A DNA stretch of 64,000 nt from Candidatus Siliceabacter maunaloa (lineage in GTDB: Bacteria > Actinomycetota > Thermoleophilia > Solirubrobacterales > Solirubrobacteraceae). The notes under the pieces are model-generated. The model searched no databases. It had not been told where the DNA came from and saw only the letters and a list, made by a program, of their open reading frames with translations. Shown piece by piece: positions 40,241 to 49,584 of this stretch. Within the stretch, counting starts at the first letter, position 1; each line of letters begins with the position of its first letter. The translations under genes and the position numbers were made by a program. Where the stretch lies: contig JANDLV010000009.1 in NCBI GenBank assembly GCA_024330185.1, positions 29,868 through 93,867 on the forward strand, given 5' to 3'.

Positions 40241-41377
40241 TCAGGCCGGCAGGCCGGCGCGAGGAGTGCCGGCCACCAGGTGCGCCGCCAGCAGCTCGTG
40301 GATGCCGGGCCAGCGCTCTCGGCCCGTGTCCGGGGCGCGGGCGGCCAGCGCCTCCTGCGCCGCGGCGCAGAGCCCGTCGACGGCGTCCAGGATGGGGTCA
40401 TCGTCCATGTGCTGACAGGCCAGGCGGGCGAGCGCGAGGGCCTCGTCGGGGTCGGCCTGGCCGAAGGCCATCTGGGTCGCCGCGGTGAGGTAGGCCAGGG
40501 CGCGGCGCGCCTCGATGCGCGGCGCCGGCGGCGGGCCGGGCGGCGGGCCGAGGTCCAGCGGCGGCTCGCCGGCCAGGATGCGCTCGAGCTGCCCGCCGGC
40601 GATGGCGGCCAGCGCGTCGGGGCCCAGGCCCGCCTCTAGCGCCGGGCGCACCGTGGTCACCGTGGCCATGCGCCCGCCGCCGTAGGGCATGTCGCTGGCG
40701 TGCAGGATCCGTCCGGGCGGGATGGTCGCGAAGAGCTGGACGAGGTCGTCGGCCTGCCACCAGCTCGTGTCGAACAACAGGTTGGGCAGCTCCGCGGCCG
40801 CGGACGCGAGGAGGCCAAGATCGCTGATCCCCGCGTGGGCGAGGATCAAATTCGCGCGTGGGTGGCTCGCCGCGAGGTCCACCGCGGCCTCGCCCAGGCA
40901 GGGGATCCCCCGTCCGGCGTGCAGCAGCACGATGCGCCCCTCCCGCGCCGCCGCGGCCACCAGCTCCTCGACCACCGGGTGAGGCAGGCCGAAGGCGTCG
41001 CTGCGCGGGTGCAGCTTGATGCCCGCGGCGCCGGCCGCCAGTCCGCGGCGGGCCTCGGCCAGGGCGCCCTTGGCCTTGGGGTCGACGCGGACCATCGCCA
41101 CCAGGCGCCCGCCGGAGGCCGCGGCCGCGCGCAGCGCCTCGTCGTTGGCCTCGCGGTAGCCGTCGGGCTCGTGCATCGGGAAGGCCAGCGCCCGATGGTG
41201 GCCGGCGCGATCGAGCCCGGCGAGCAACTCGTCCGCCGTGGCGGTCAGGCCGTCGGGGTCGTTGTGACCGATGTGGGTGTGGGCGTCGCACCAGCGGGTG
41301 CCCGCCGGCAGCGCGGCCATCGCGTGTGCGTGCAGGGCCAGGAGCGCGTCGTCGTAGGGCTCCCCGGGGATCGGCAC
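40241..41377 (-). CDS. Amidohydrolase-2 family metal-dependent hydrolase
   Basis: A 378-residue TIM-barrel hydrolase. Metal motif WCDAHTHIGHND, then GAAGIKLHPRSDAFGLPHP (Lys/His), ANLILAHAGISDLGLL and RILHASDMPYGGGRM with the terminal Asp. The C-terminal ~110 residues form an additional helical domain. Substrate unknown. GTG start at 41377, 31 bases after the ECF sigma gene on the same strand. Confidence 0.87.
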   Translation of the reverse strand: MPIPGEPYDDALLALHAHAMAALPAGTRWCDAHTHIGHNDPDGLTATADELLAGLDRAGHHRALAFPMHEPDGYREANDEALRAAAASGGRLVAMVRVDPKAKGALAEARRGLAAGAAGIKLHPRSDAFGLPHPVVEELVAAAAREGRIVLLHAGRGIPCLGEAAVDLAASHPRANLILAHAGISDLGLLASAAAELPNLLFDTSWWQADDLVQLFATIPPGRILHASDMPYGGGRMATVTTVRPALEAGLGPDALAAIAGGQLERILAGEPPLDLGPPPGPPPAPRIEARRALAYLTAATQMAFGQADPDEALALARLACQHMDDDPILDAVDGLCAAAQEALAARAPDTGRERWPGIHELLAAHLVAGTPRAGLPA

Positions 41378-41408
41378 GAGCGGCAGCCTACGGGCTGGAT
41401 CGTCCCAC

Positions 41409-41981
41409 TCAGGCGGCCAGGGGAGTGGCGGCCTCGCCGTCGGACCCCAGCACCTCGCGCAGCCTGGTCAGGCCCAGGCGCAGCCGGCTCTTGGCTGTGC
41501 CCAGCGGCGCGCCGGTGCGCCGGGCGATCTCGTCGGCGGTCAGTCCGCCCCAGTAGGCCAGGACCAGGGCCTCGCGCTGGGCGGGCGGCAGCTCGCCCAG
41601 CGCGACACGGACGGCCGCACGGCCCTCCCGGCGCTCGAGCGCGGTCTCCGGCCTGGTCGGGTCGAGCTCCGCGCGTGCCTTCACCCGACCGCCCTCGACC
41701 ACGGTCAGTCGGTCGCGGGCGCGCCCGGCGGCCTGTGCCTCGCGCCAGAGGTCCAGCGCGCGACTGCGGGCCATGAGCCGGAGGTAGGAGCCGAGCTCTC
41801 CGCGTCGCGCGTCGAAGCGCTGCGGGTTGCGCCACAGGCGCAGGAACACGTCCTGGACGACGTCCTGGGCCTGGGCGGTGTCCTGGGTGACGCGCAGCGC
41901 GGCGGCATAGACGCTGCGGGCGTGGTCGTCATAGGTGCGGGCGAAGGTGGCTGGATCGTCAAGTCGCATGATGATGTCCAA
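41409..41981 (-). CDS. ECF-type RNA polymerase sigma factor
   Basis: A 190-residue sigma factor. Region 2: AQDVVQDVFLRLWRNPQRF; region 4: LPPAQREALVLAYWGGLTAD then EIARRTGAPLGTAKSRLRLG. Resembles SigK/RpoE-type group 4 factors. No anti-sigma gene is contiguous, although an RskA-like gene is about 3.5 kb away. ATG at 41981 or 41969 (MRLDDPATFA) could start translation. Confidence 0.92.
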   Translation of the reverse strand: MDIIMRLDDPATFARTYDDHARSVYAAALRVTQDTAQAQDVVQDVFLRLWRNPQRFDARRGELGSYLRLMARSRALDLWREAQAAGRARDRLTVVEGGRVKARAELDPTRPETALERREGRAAVRVALGELPPAQREALVLAYWGGLTADEIARRTGAPLGTAKSRLRLGLTRLREVLGSDGEAATPLAA

Positions 41982-42008
41982 TGTCTGTAGAGCCAGTGTT
42001 GAGCCAAC

Positions 42009-42014
42009 ATTATA
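42009..42014 (-). promoter_or_regulatory. Consensus -10 hexamer upstream of ECF sigma gene
   Basis: Read on the minus strand, TATAAT occurs 28 bases upstream of the sigma start in an AT-rich patch. A TTGACA lies only 5 bases before it, which is too close for a normal -35. It may instead be a lone -10, so the promoter is tentative. Confidence 0.4.
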
Positions 42015-42118
42015 TCCACTGTCAATACCGCCGCGCGCGGGCCGGGCGGGTGGGACGTGACCTGGCCCGCGGGTAGGCTCGGCGCCATGTGCCCCTGCCC
42101 CTGCCCCGTGCCCGCACC

Positions 42119-42525
42119 GTGAGGCGTGTCCTCACGTTCCTCGTGACCCTCGTCCTGTGCCTGGCGGGGGTCGTGGGTGTGCTGGCCTTCTTCAACGCGC
42201 GCGACGCGTCCACGGTGGGCGAGCAGCCCCGCAGCCCGGGAGAGGAGCTGCCCCCGCTGGCCGACGAGATCGAGACGCCCGGCAACGTCTTCCTCCGCAC
42301 GGGCGATGGCGCCGACCTGCCCGGGCTGCGCGCGCTGGGCGAGAAGGTCGCGGGCGAGCCGACCAGCGCGCTGCGGGCCACGGGCCAGGCCGTCGTCGTC
42401 GAGCAGGACGCCTCGATCGACGGCATCGAGGCGGTCTCGGCCGGCAGCTCGCTCACCGTGGAGGAGCCCGACGACCCCGAGCTGGAGGAGTTCGTCTCTT
42501 TCTGGCTGGGCAAGACGGAGGAGTG

Positions 42526-42526
<1 letters not shown>
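42119..42526 (+). CDS. Small membrane-anchored protein upstream of nadE
   Basis: A 135-residue protein with an N-terminal membrane anchor (VLTFLVTLVLCLAGVVGVLA) and an acidic extracytoplasmic part. No family recognised. GTG at 42119 places the basic residues just before the span; GTG at 42089 is an alternative. Its stop overlaps the nadE ATG by one base (TGATG), so the two are probably cotranslated. Confidence 0.62.
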
Positions 42527-44259
<1,733 letters not shown>

Positions 44260-44317
44260 AGGGCTACCGCCCGGGCCTTCCTCACCGGACGGGCCTCGCT
44301 CGTAGGGAAGACTGTCG

Positions 44318-44764
44318 TCAGAGGGTGCCCGGCGGCGCGAGCCAGACCGAGTCGAAGGTCAGCACCTCGGCGAGCAGGTCGAAGTGGTGGTCGTAGTGCA
44401 GGACGTCGAGTGAGCGCTCCTGCGCGGAGGCGGCAACGAGGTAGTCGGCGATCGGTATGCGATGCGAAGCCCGCCTGGCGAGCGCCCGCATCGCACCGCG
44501 GGCTGTACGGGCCACGCCCTCGTCCAGCGGCGCGTGGCGCAGCTCGTCCAGTGCAGCCGCCAGCCGGTCGAAGTCCTCCGAGCTTCGCGCCGAATAGAGG
44601 ATCTCGAGCTTGGTGGCTGAGCTCAGCGCCATCTGGCGCCCGAGCATGGCCGCTGTCCACTCCTCGCGGACGTGCGGGTGGTGGGCCCGCTCCCACGCCG
44701 ACTTGTCGACGACCACGACACGGTCGCCGTAGGGCTTCTCGGCGCGTTCTACCTGCCGCCCCAT
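44318..44764 (-). CDS. vapC: PIN-domain toxin, VapC family
   Basis: A 148-residue PIN toxin. VVVVDKSAWERAHHP has the first Asp, LSSATKLEILYSARSSEDF the Glu, and IPIADYLVAASAQERSLDVL the later Asp; it ends HYDHHFDLLAEVLTF. ATG at 44764 overlaps the antitoxin 3' end by 16 bases. An internal start at MVVVDKSAW is possible. Confidence 0.85.
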   Translation of the reverse strand: MGRQVERAEKPYGDRVVVVDKSAWERAHHPHVREEWTAAMLGRQMALSSATKLEILYSARSSEDFDRLAAALDELRHAPLDEGVARTARGAMRALARRASHRIPIADYLVAASAQERSLDVLHYDHHFDLLAEVLTFDSVWLAPPGTL

Positions 44765-45030
44765 GCCTCCTCGTCGAGGCGCGCGAAGGCTTCCCAGTCG
44801 ATGGCGGGCTGCTCCCGCGTGGACACGGCGACGAGCCACTGGAGCGCGGCCTCCCGTTCCTCGTCATCCCGCGTGTGGCCCTCGGCCACGTGCTGCGCTC
44901 CCACGAGCGCGAGGTCATGGACCGCTCGGCTCGCCGAGATCCCCTCCTCGAGGTGAGGAGCGGCGTGAGTGAGCGCCCGCTCGAGCGCTTCGTCGCGAAG
45001 CACCTGGATGCGGCGGTGGCTCGTCGGCAC
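44749..45030 (-). CDS. vapB: Antitoxin, RHH-like
   Basis: A 93-residue antitoxin: HRRIQVLRDEALERALTHAA, SASRAVHDLALVGAQHVAEG and a long acidic tail ending DWEAFARLDEEAWGGR. Related to the frameshifted orphan at 22968-23170. GTG at 45030 lies 6 bases after a TACACT -10. Confidence 0.8.
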   Translation of the reverse strand: MPTSHRRIQVLRDEALERALTHAAPHLEEGISASRAVHDLALVGAQHVAEGHTRDDEEREAALQWLVAVSTREQPAIDWEAFARLDEEAWGGR

Positions 45031-45036
45031 GTGCCA

Positions 45037-45042
45037 AGTGTA
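45037..45042 (-). promoter_or_regulatory. -10 element of vapBC module
   Basis: TACACT on the minus strand, 6 bases before the antitoxin GTG, again implying a leaderless message. GGCAC-GTGCC near 45026-45035 is palindromic and spans the start codon. Confidence 0.45.
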
Positions 45043-45064
45043 TCACCGCGTGTCCCACCGCGCG

Positions 45065-45472
45065 CTACGATTCGGGCGCCGGACGCACGGCGATGGTCAC
45101 GCGCGTCATCGCGCACACGCGGCCGGCGTCGTCACGGATCTCGACGTCCCAGATCCAGGTGGTACGTCCGCGATGCACGCGCCGGGCGTGCGCGTGGACC
45201 GTGCCCTGCGTGATGGGGCGCAGGAACGATGTGGCGTTGGACAGGCCCATCGCGATGCTTCCCTGCGGCATGACCACGGCTGCGGTGGCCAGGGAGGCCA
45301 GCGACTCGGCGATGGTGGCGTACAGGCCGCCGTGGACGACGCCCATCGGCTGCTTGACGGCGTCACGCACGGCCACCCGGGCGCTCGCCTCGTCGTCGCT
45401 GTGGCCCAGCAGCTCCAGGCCGTAGAGGGCGTCGAAGGTCTGCTCGTAGGGGATCAGGGGCGCCGGCTCCAC
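45065..45472 (-). CDS. PaaI-family hotdog thioesterase
   Basis: A 135-residue acyl-CoA thioesterase. MGVVHGGLYATIAESLASLA carries the HGG motif and the following catalytic Glu, and SFLRPITQGTVHAHARRVHR the hotdog strand. Probably hydrolyses aryl- or acyl-CoA. GTG at 45472 chosen; the much longer open frame upstream is a shadow of the opposite-strand gene. Confidence 0.86.
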   Translation of the reverse strand: MEPAPLIPYEQTFDALYGLELLGHSDDEASARVAVRDAVKQPMGVVHGGLYATIAESLASLATAAVVMPQGSIAMGLSNATSFLRPITQGTVHAHARRVHRGRTTWIWDVEIRDDAGRVCAMTRVTIAVRPAPES

Positions 45473-45538
45473 GGCGGCGGACCTTAGAGCCTGTCTCAGT
45501 GGAGCGACCGACGCCTCCGCTAGTGTCCGCAACCGTAG

Positions 45539-46537
45539 ATGGCCGGCATAGAGCAGCTGCCCCCTGACCAGCGCGCCGTGCTGCAGCTCCTGCTCAAGCA
45601 GGGGCGCAGCTACGACGACCTGTCGAGCGTCCTGCGCATGGACGCCGAGGCCGTGCGCGACCGCGCGCACCTGGCGCTGGAGGCGCTGGGGCCCGACACC
45701 GACCTCTCCGAGGACCGCCTCGACGAGGTCGCCGACTACCTCCTGGGCCAGCAGCCGGCGTCGGCGCGGGCGCAGACGCGCGAATACCTGGCCGGCTCGG
45801 CCACCGGCCGCGCCTGGGCCCGTGTGGTGGCCGGCGAGCTGCGCCCGGTGGCGCCGGAGGGCGACCTGCCCGAGATCCCCGCCGACGGCGAGGAGGTCGA
45901 GGAGGCCTTCGACGCACTGGAGGCCCGCCGCGAGCGCCGTCAGGACGTCGAGCGCTCGTCGAAGCTGGGCGGCATCCTGCTGCTGGCCGGCCTGGGGGTC
46001 GCCCTGGCCGTGGTCGTCGTGCTGCTGATCGGCGGCGGCGGGGACGACGGCGACGGCGACGAGGGCAACGGTGGCCAGGCGCCGCCCACCCAGGCGGAGG
46101 AGGAGCCGCAGATCGTCGCTCAGATCGAGCTGTTGCCGCCCGACGGCGGCGAGTCGCCCGTCGCCGTCGCGCAGCTCCTGGCCGCCGACCAGGGGCTGTC
46201 CATCCGCATCGTGGCCCAGGGGCTTGAGCCGGTCGACGAGGACCGGGTCTACGCGCTGTGGCTCTTGAACGGGGAGGACGACGCGCAGCTCCTGGGTTTC
46301 CCTGAGGGGCAGCCCACCGAGGAGCAGCCGCTGCTGGCCGCGCAGGACCCGCTGCCCCCCGACGTCGGCGAGTTCGAGTCGCTGGTGATCACCGACGAGC
46401 CACGGACCGAGGTGGCCGAGGAGACCCCCTCCTCCCCCGGCGAGATCGTCCTCGAGGGCGATCTCCAGCAGGAGCAGCCTCCCGGCGGCGGGGGCGGCGA
46501 GGAGCCGCCCGCCCAGGGCGAACAGCCCAGGGGCTAG
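45539..46537 (+). CDS. Membrane protein with sigma-4-like N-terminus and RskA-like exterior
   Basis: A 332-residue protein. Residues ~5-50 (LPPDQRAVLQLLLKQGRSYD, then LSSVLRMDAEAVRDRA) look like a sigma region-4 HTH. A charged linker follows, then one span (GGILLLAGLGVALAVVVVLL). The exterior domain ~200-300 has VYALWLLNGEDDAQLLGF and FESLVITDEP, like the C-terminal domain of RskA anti-sigma factors. Ends in a Gly/Pro/Glu-rich tail. Role probably signalling; partner unknown. Confidence 0.75.
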   Translation: MAGIEQLPPDQRAVLQLLLKQGRSYDDLSSVLRMDAEAVRDRAHLALEALGPDTDLSEDRLDEVADYLLGQQPASARAQTREYLAGSATGRAWARVVAGELRPVAPEGDLPEIPADGEEVEEAFDALEARRERRQDVERSSKLGGILLLAGLGVALAVVVVLLIGGGGDDGDGDEGNGGQAPPTQAEEEPQIVAQIELLPPDGGESPVAVAQLLAADQGLSIRIVAQGLEPVDEDRVYALWLLNGEDDAQLLGFPEGQPTEEQPLLAAQDPLPPDVGEFESLVITDEPRTEVAEETPSSPGEIVLEGDLQQEQPPGGGGGEEPPAQGEQPRG

Positions 46538-46539
46538 CC

Positions 46540-46646
46540 CTCCCGCCCCTGGGCCACCAGCGCGGCAGGTGGTGGGGATCGCCCACCACTCGCCAGATCG
46601 CCGGCGCCGAGGCCTCCATGGTGCGCGAGCGGCGCGTGCGGGGCAC
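46540..46646 (-). pseudogene. Truncated SRPBCC-family gene
   Basis: GTG at 46646, 3 bases after apt, begins MPRTRRSRTMEASAPAIWRV followed by VGDPHHLPRWWPR, the first strand and helix of an SRPBCC/polyketide-cyclase protein. After about 35 codons the similarity stops and the frame runs into antisense of the neighbouring gene. About three quarters of the domain is missing. Confidence 0.7.
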
Positions 46647-46649
46647 GCG

Positions 46650-47198
46650 CTACCCCTCCGCGTATCCGACGAGGGCGCGCACGTCGTAGCCCGCCAGCGC
46701 CGCGCGGCCTGCGAGGAACTCGAGCTCGATGAGGAAGCCACAGCCCGCGACCACACCGCCGAGCTGCTCGACCAGCTCGCACAGCGCCTTCGCGGTGCCT
46801 CCGGTGGCCAGGAGGTCGTCGTGCACCAGCACGCGCGCGCCGTGGGCCACCGCATCGGAGTGCAGCTCCAGCGCGTCGGTGCCGTACTCGAGCAGGTACT
46901 CGGCGCTGACCGTGGTGTGAGGCAGCTTTCCCGGCTTGCGGGCCAGCACGAACCCCGCGCCGACGGCATGGGCGATCGCGGGGCCCAGCAGGAAGCCCCG
47001 CGCCTCGGCGCCGATGACCACCTCTGCCCCGACCTCCCGCGCGTGGGCCGCCAGCGCGCCGATCGCGGTGTCCAGCGCCTGCGGGGACGCCAGCACGGGC
47101 GTGATGTCCTTGAACCCGATCCCGTCTCTGGGGAAGTCGGGGATCTCGCGCACCCAGCGGCGCAGATCGGCCCCCGCGTCCGCCGCGGCGGAGCTCAC
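46650..47198 (-). CDS. apt: Adenine phosphoribosyltransferase
   Basis: A 182-residue PRTase. FPRDGIGFKDITPVLASPQA, then VIGAEARGFLLGPAIAHAVG and the PRPP loop VLVHDDLLATGGTAKAL. Salvages adenine to AMP. GTG at 47198 overlaps the FtsR-like stop (GTGA). Confidence 0.94.
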   Translation of the reverse strand: MSSAAADAGADLRRWVREIPDFPRDGIGFKDITPVLASPQALDTAIGALAAHAREVGAEVVIGAEARGFLLGPAIAHAVGAGFVLARKPGKLPHTTVSAEYLLEYGTDALELHSDAVAHGARVLVHDDLLATGGTAKALCELVEQLGGVVAGCGFLIELEFLAGRAALAGYDVRALVGYAEG

Positions 47199-47950
47199 CC
47201 GGCGATCTTGCGCAGGTCGCGGATGAGCAGCAGGTGCTTGAGATGGGAGGCCACCGCCGCCAGGTTCTCCAACGCCTCCAGGGCCTCCTTGCGCCTCTGC
47301 GGGTTGCGCGAGCGCAGCGCCGGCGCCAGGATCGTCTGCAGGAGCTGGGACTCGCGGTCGGCCGAGGTGCGAAAGACGCGCAGGTTGCGCCCGCCCACGC
47401 CGTAGCGGGCCAGTTCGGTCACCGCGCGGATGATCTCGCGCTCGGTCTCGTCGAACCACGTCGTTCCCTCCCGAGCCTCGCCGCGGATGACGCCGTACTC
47501 CTCCAGCTCGCGCACCAGCCCGGAGTCGGCACGGGTCTCCTCCAGGACGTCCTTCAGCGCGTACAGCGCGCCACCGTCACGCACGCTCATGCTGTGTCGC
47601 CGCCCCGACGACTGCGCCGAGGGGCCCGGCTCGGGCACCTCTGCGTCGACCTGGCGCCCCGACGCCAGCTCCTGGCGGATCACGCGCAGGGGCAGGAACT
47701 CGTCGCGCTGCAGGCGCAGGATGGTGCGCAGCCGCGCGACGTCGCCCGCGGAGTAGAGGCGGTAGCCACCCGGGGTACGCCGCGGCGCCACCAGCTTCTG
47801 GTCCTCCAGGTAGCGGATCTTGGAGATCGAGATGTCGGGGAACTCGGGAGCCAGCGCCTTGCAGACGGCGCCGATGGTCATCGCCTTGTGCGGCGGGGCG
47901 ATCGGCGCCTCGCCAGCGGCCAGCGTCGCGATGTGCTGGTCGACGGCCAT
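47195..47950 (-). CDS. ftsR: MerR-family regulator, FtsR-like
   Basis: A 251-residue regulator with a MerR-type HTH: MTIGAVCKALAPEFPDISIS, KIRYLEDQKLVAPRRTPGGY, RLYSAGDVARLRTILRLQRD. A long C-terminal helical region follows, as in FtsR (Rv1828), which influences ftsZ expression in Corynebacterium. It directly follows a GarA-like FHA gene, the same order as in mycobacteria. ATG at 47950 overlaps the upstream stop by one base. Confidence 0.85.
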   Translation of the reverse strand: MAVDQHIATLAAGEAPIAPPHKAMTIGAVCKALAPEFPDISISKIRYLEDQKLVAPRRTPGGYRLYSAGDVARLRTILRLQRDEFLPLRVIRQELASGRQVDAEVPEPGPSAQSSGRRHSMSVRDGGALYALKDVLEETRADSGLVRELEEYGVIRGEAREGTTWFDETEREIIRAVTELARYGVGGRNLRVFRTSADRESQLLQTILAPALRSRNPQRRKEALEALENLAAVASHLKHLLLIRDLRKIAG

Positions 47951-48420
47951 CAGCGCTGCAGGAAGGTGAGCTTGTACTTGCCGACCTGCAACTCGTCGCC
48001 GTCCTCGAGGCGCTGGGACTCGATGCGGCTGCGGTTGACGTAGGTGCCGTTTAGCGAGCCCAGGTCGTCGAGGAAGTATCCGCCCTGGCGGGTCACCAGC
48101 AGCGCGTGGTCGCGTGACACGGTGACGTCGTCGAGGAAGACGTCGGAGTCGGGCCGCCGCCCGATGGTCAGGCGCTCGCCCTGCAGGGGGAAGCTCTCCC
48201 CGACGCGGCCGCCGCCCGAGCGGATGACCAGGGCGGCGCCCTCCCGGGCGACCACGTCCTCGAGCTCGACCGGGATCAGCTCGCCCGTCTCGCCGACGCG
48301 GTAGGTCGCGGTGGTCGACTCCCTGGGCGCCTCCTCGGCTCCCAGGAACGCGCCGCACTTGGAGCAGTAGTGGGCCCCCTCCGCGTTGCCGAAGCCGCAC
48401 TCGGGGCAGTGGCGTGCCAT
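47950..48420 (-). CDS. garA: Zinc-ribbon FHA protein, GarA-like
   Basis: A 156-residue protein. An N-terminal zinc ribbon (CPECGFGNAEGAHYCSKCGA) precedes a linker with several Thr residues (RESTTATYRVGETGEL) that could be phosphorylated by a Ser/Thr kinase. The FHA domain has LTIGRRPDSDVFLDDVTVSR and DLGSLNGTYVNRSRIES. GarA regulates TCA-cycle/glutamate enzymes in mycobacteria. Context with ftsR supports the assignment. Confidence 0.85.
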   Translation of the reverse strand: MARHCPECGFGNAEGAHYCSKCGAFLGAEEAPRESTTATYRVGETGELIPVELEDVVAREGAALVIRSGGGRVGESFPLQGERLTIGRRPDSDVFLDDVTVSRDHALLVTRQGGYFLDDLGSLNGTYVNRSRIESQRLEDGDELQVGKYKLTFLQR

Positions 48421-48443
48421 CCGCTGGTGGGAACCCCTGGCCC

Positions 48444-48701
48444 CTACGCGCTCTGGTCGGGCTTCTCCGCGCGCCCGGTGAGGATCTCGGTCAGGCGATC
48501 GACGTCGGCCCCGCTGATGACGTCCTCACCCTGGTCGTGCTTCTTGCGCAGGCGGTTGACCAGCTCTGCGCGCAGGATGTCGATCTTGCCGTGCAGGAGC
48601 CGGCGGCGGTAGGAGACCTCGACCTCCTCCTCGGTGAGCTGCTGGATGAGATCCTTCAGCTCCTGGTCGGAGAGGGAGCCTAGGTCGGGGAAGGTGTCCA
48701 T
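48444..48701 (-). CDS. RsiG-like protein with a single c-di-GMP signature
   Basis: An 85-residue helical protein. Residues 26-41 (EVEVSYRRRLLHGKID) fit the RsiG signature E-x3-S-x2-R-x3-Q-x3-D at Glu26, Ser30, Arg33 and Asp41, with His37 in place of Gln. In Streptomyces RsiG is an anti-sigma factor for WhiG that needs c-di-GMP; a single-motif form is known from Rubrobacter. No WhiG gene is in this window. ATG at 48701; GTG 48704 adjoins it. Confidence 0.78.
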   Translation of the reverse strand: MDTFPDLGSLSDQELKDLIQQLTEEEVEVSYRRRLLHGKIDILRAELVNRLRKKHDQGEDVISGADVDRLTEILTGRAEKPDQSA

Positions 48702-48777
48702 CACGGGCGGTCAGATCTCCAGGGCAGCGGTAGGAAGAAGGCGCGAGCATACACCCGCCGGGGCGTCAGCTTCAACC

Positions 48778-49584
48778 TCAACTTGAGGCTTCCCGTGCGC
48801 GCAGCTGTCGGGTGCCCGCTTGGATGTACAGCGCGAAGGCCAGCCACGACAGGGCGAGACCCAGGTAGAGCAGCACCGCGCCGAGCGTGGTCAGGCCCAC
48901 GAGCGCGAAGAAGACGGCGGCCATGGTCGGCCAGACCGCGAGGCGCCCCGGCCAGTTGATCTTCCACTCCAGGCCCTTGCGCAGCCACACCCGGCTGCCC
49001 GCCAGCATCACCAGCTCACGCAGCACCAGGGCGGCGATGGCCCAGCGGGGCAGCAGCTCGAACGAAAGGCAGACGACGAAGCCCGCCACGACGAGCAGAC
49101 GGTCGACCAGCGGGTCCAGCAGCGCGCCCAGGCGGCTGTACTGGCCGGTGATCCGGGCGGCGATGCCGTCGGCGTAGTCGCTCCAGGCGATGACCGCGAA
49201 GATGATCGCCGGCGCCGCAGCCACCCCGTCTTGCGTCGAGAAGGCCAGCAGCAGGAAGACCGGGATCAGGGCCAGGCGCCCGGCACCGATGGCGTTGGGG
49301 ATGGTCCACGGCCGCCACGGCTGGCCGGGCATCGTCTCGGGCGGCGGGGGGCCCGAGCGGTCCAGCCCCGCGAGGCGACGGAAGGTGAGCCGTGCGCGCT
49401 CCGCGCGCTCCTCCACCCGCCCACGCGCCCGCTCGCCCGCGGCCTGCGCGCGCTCGCGCGCGGTTGAGGGCGCGCCCGCTGCGCCACCCGGCCGCGCCGG
49501 GTGGTCGCCTGCGCCGCCCGCCCGCCGCGAGCGGTCGCCCCCTCCCTCGGCGGAGCCCTCGCGGCCTACGGGAGTGCGTCCCAT
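48778..49584 (-). CDS. pgsA: CDP-alcohol phosphatidyltransferase, PgsA-like
   Basis: A 268-residue enzyme. The N-terminal ~85 residues are a Gly/Arg/Glu-rich soluble extension; then about six membrane spans. The catalytic motif is complete: SDYADGIAARITGQYSRLGA followed by LLDPLVDR, fitting D-x2-DG-x2-AR-x8-G-x3-D-x3-D. Probably makes phosphatidylglycerophosphate. ATG at 49584 overlaps the proS 3' end by 19 bases; a later start at MPGQPWRPWTIPN would drop the extension. Confidence 0.88.
   Translation of the reverse strand: MGRTPVGREGSAEGGGDRSRRAGGAGDHPARPGGAAGAPSTARERAQAAGERARGRVEERAERARLTFRRLAGLDRSGPPPPETMPGQPWRPWTIPNAIGAGRLALIPVFLLLAFSTQDGVAAAPAIIFAVIAWSDYADGIAARITGQYSRLGALLDPLVDRLLVVAGFVVCLSFELLPRWAIAALVLRELVMLAGSRVWLRKGLEWKINWPGRLAVWPTMAAVFFALVGLTTLGAVLLYLGLALSWLAFALYIQAGTRQLRAREASS

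Noticed and set aside
42009..42025. TTGACA and TATAAT together as a promoter for the ECF sigma gene
   Set aside because: They are separated by only 5 bases instead of about 17, so they cannot act as one promoter; only the -10 was kept as a weak feature.
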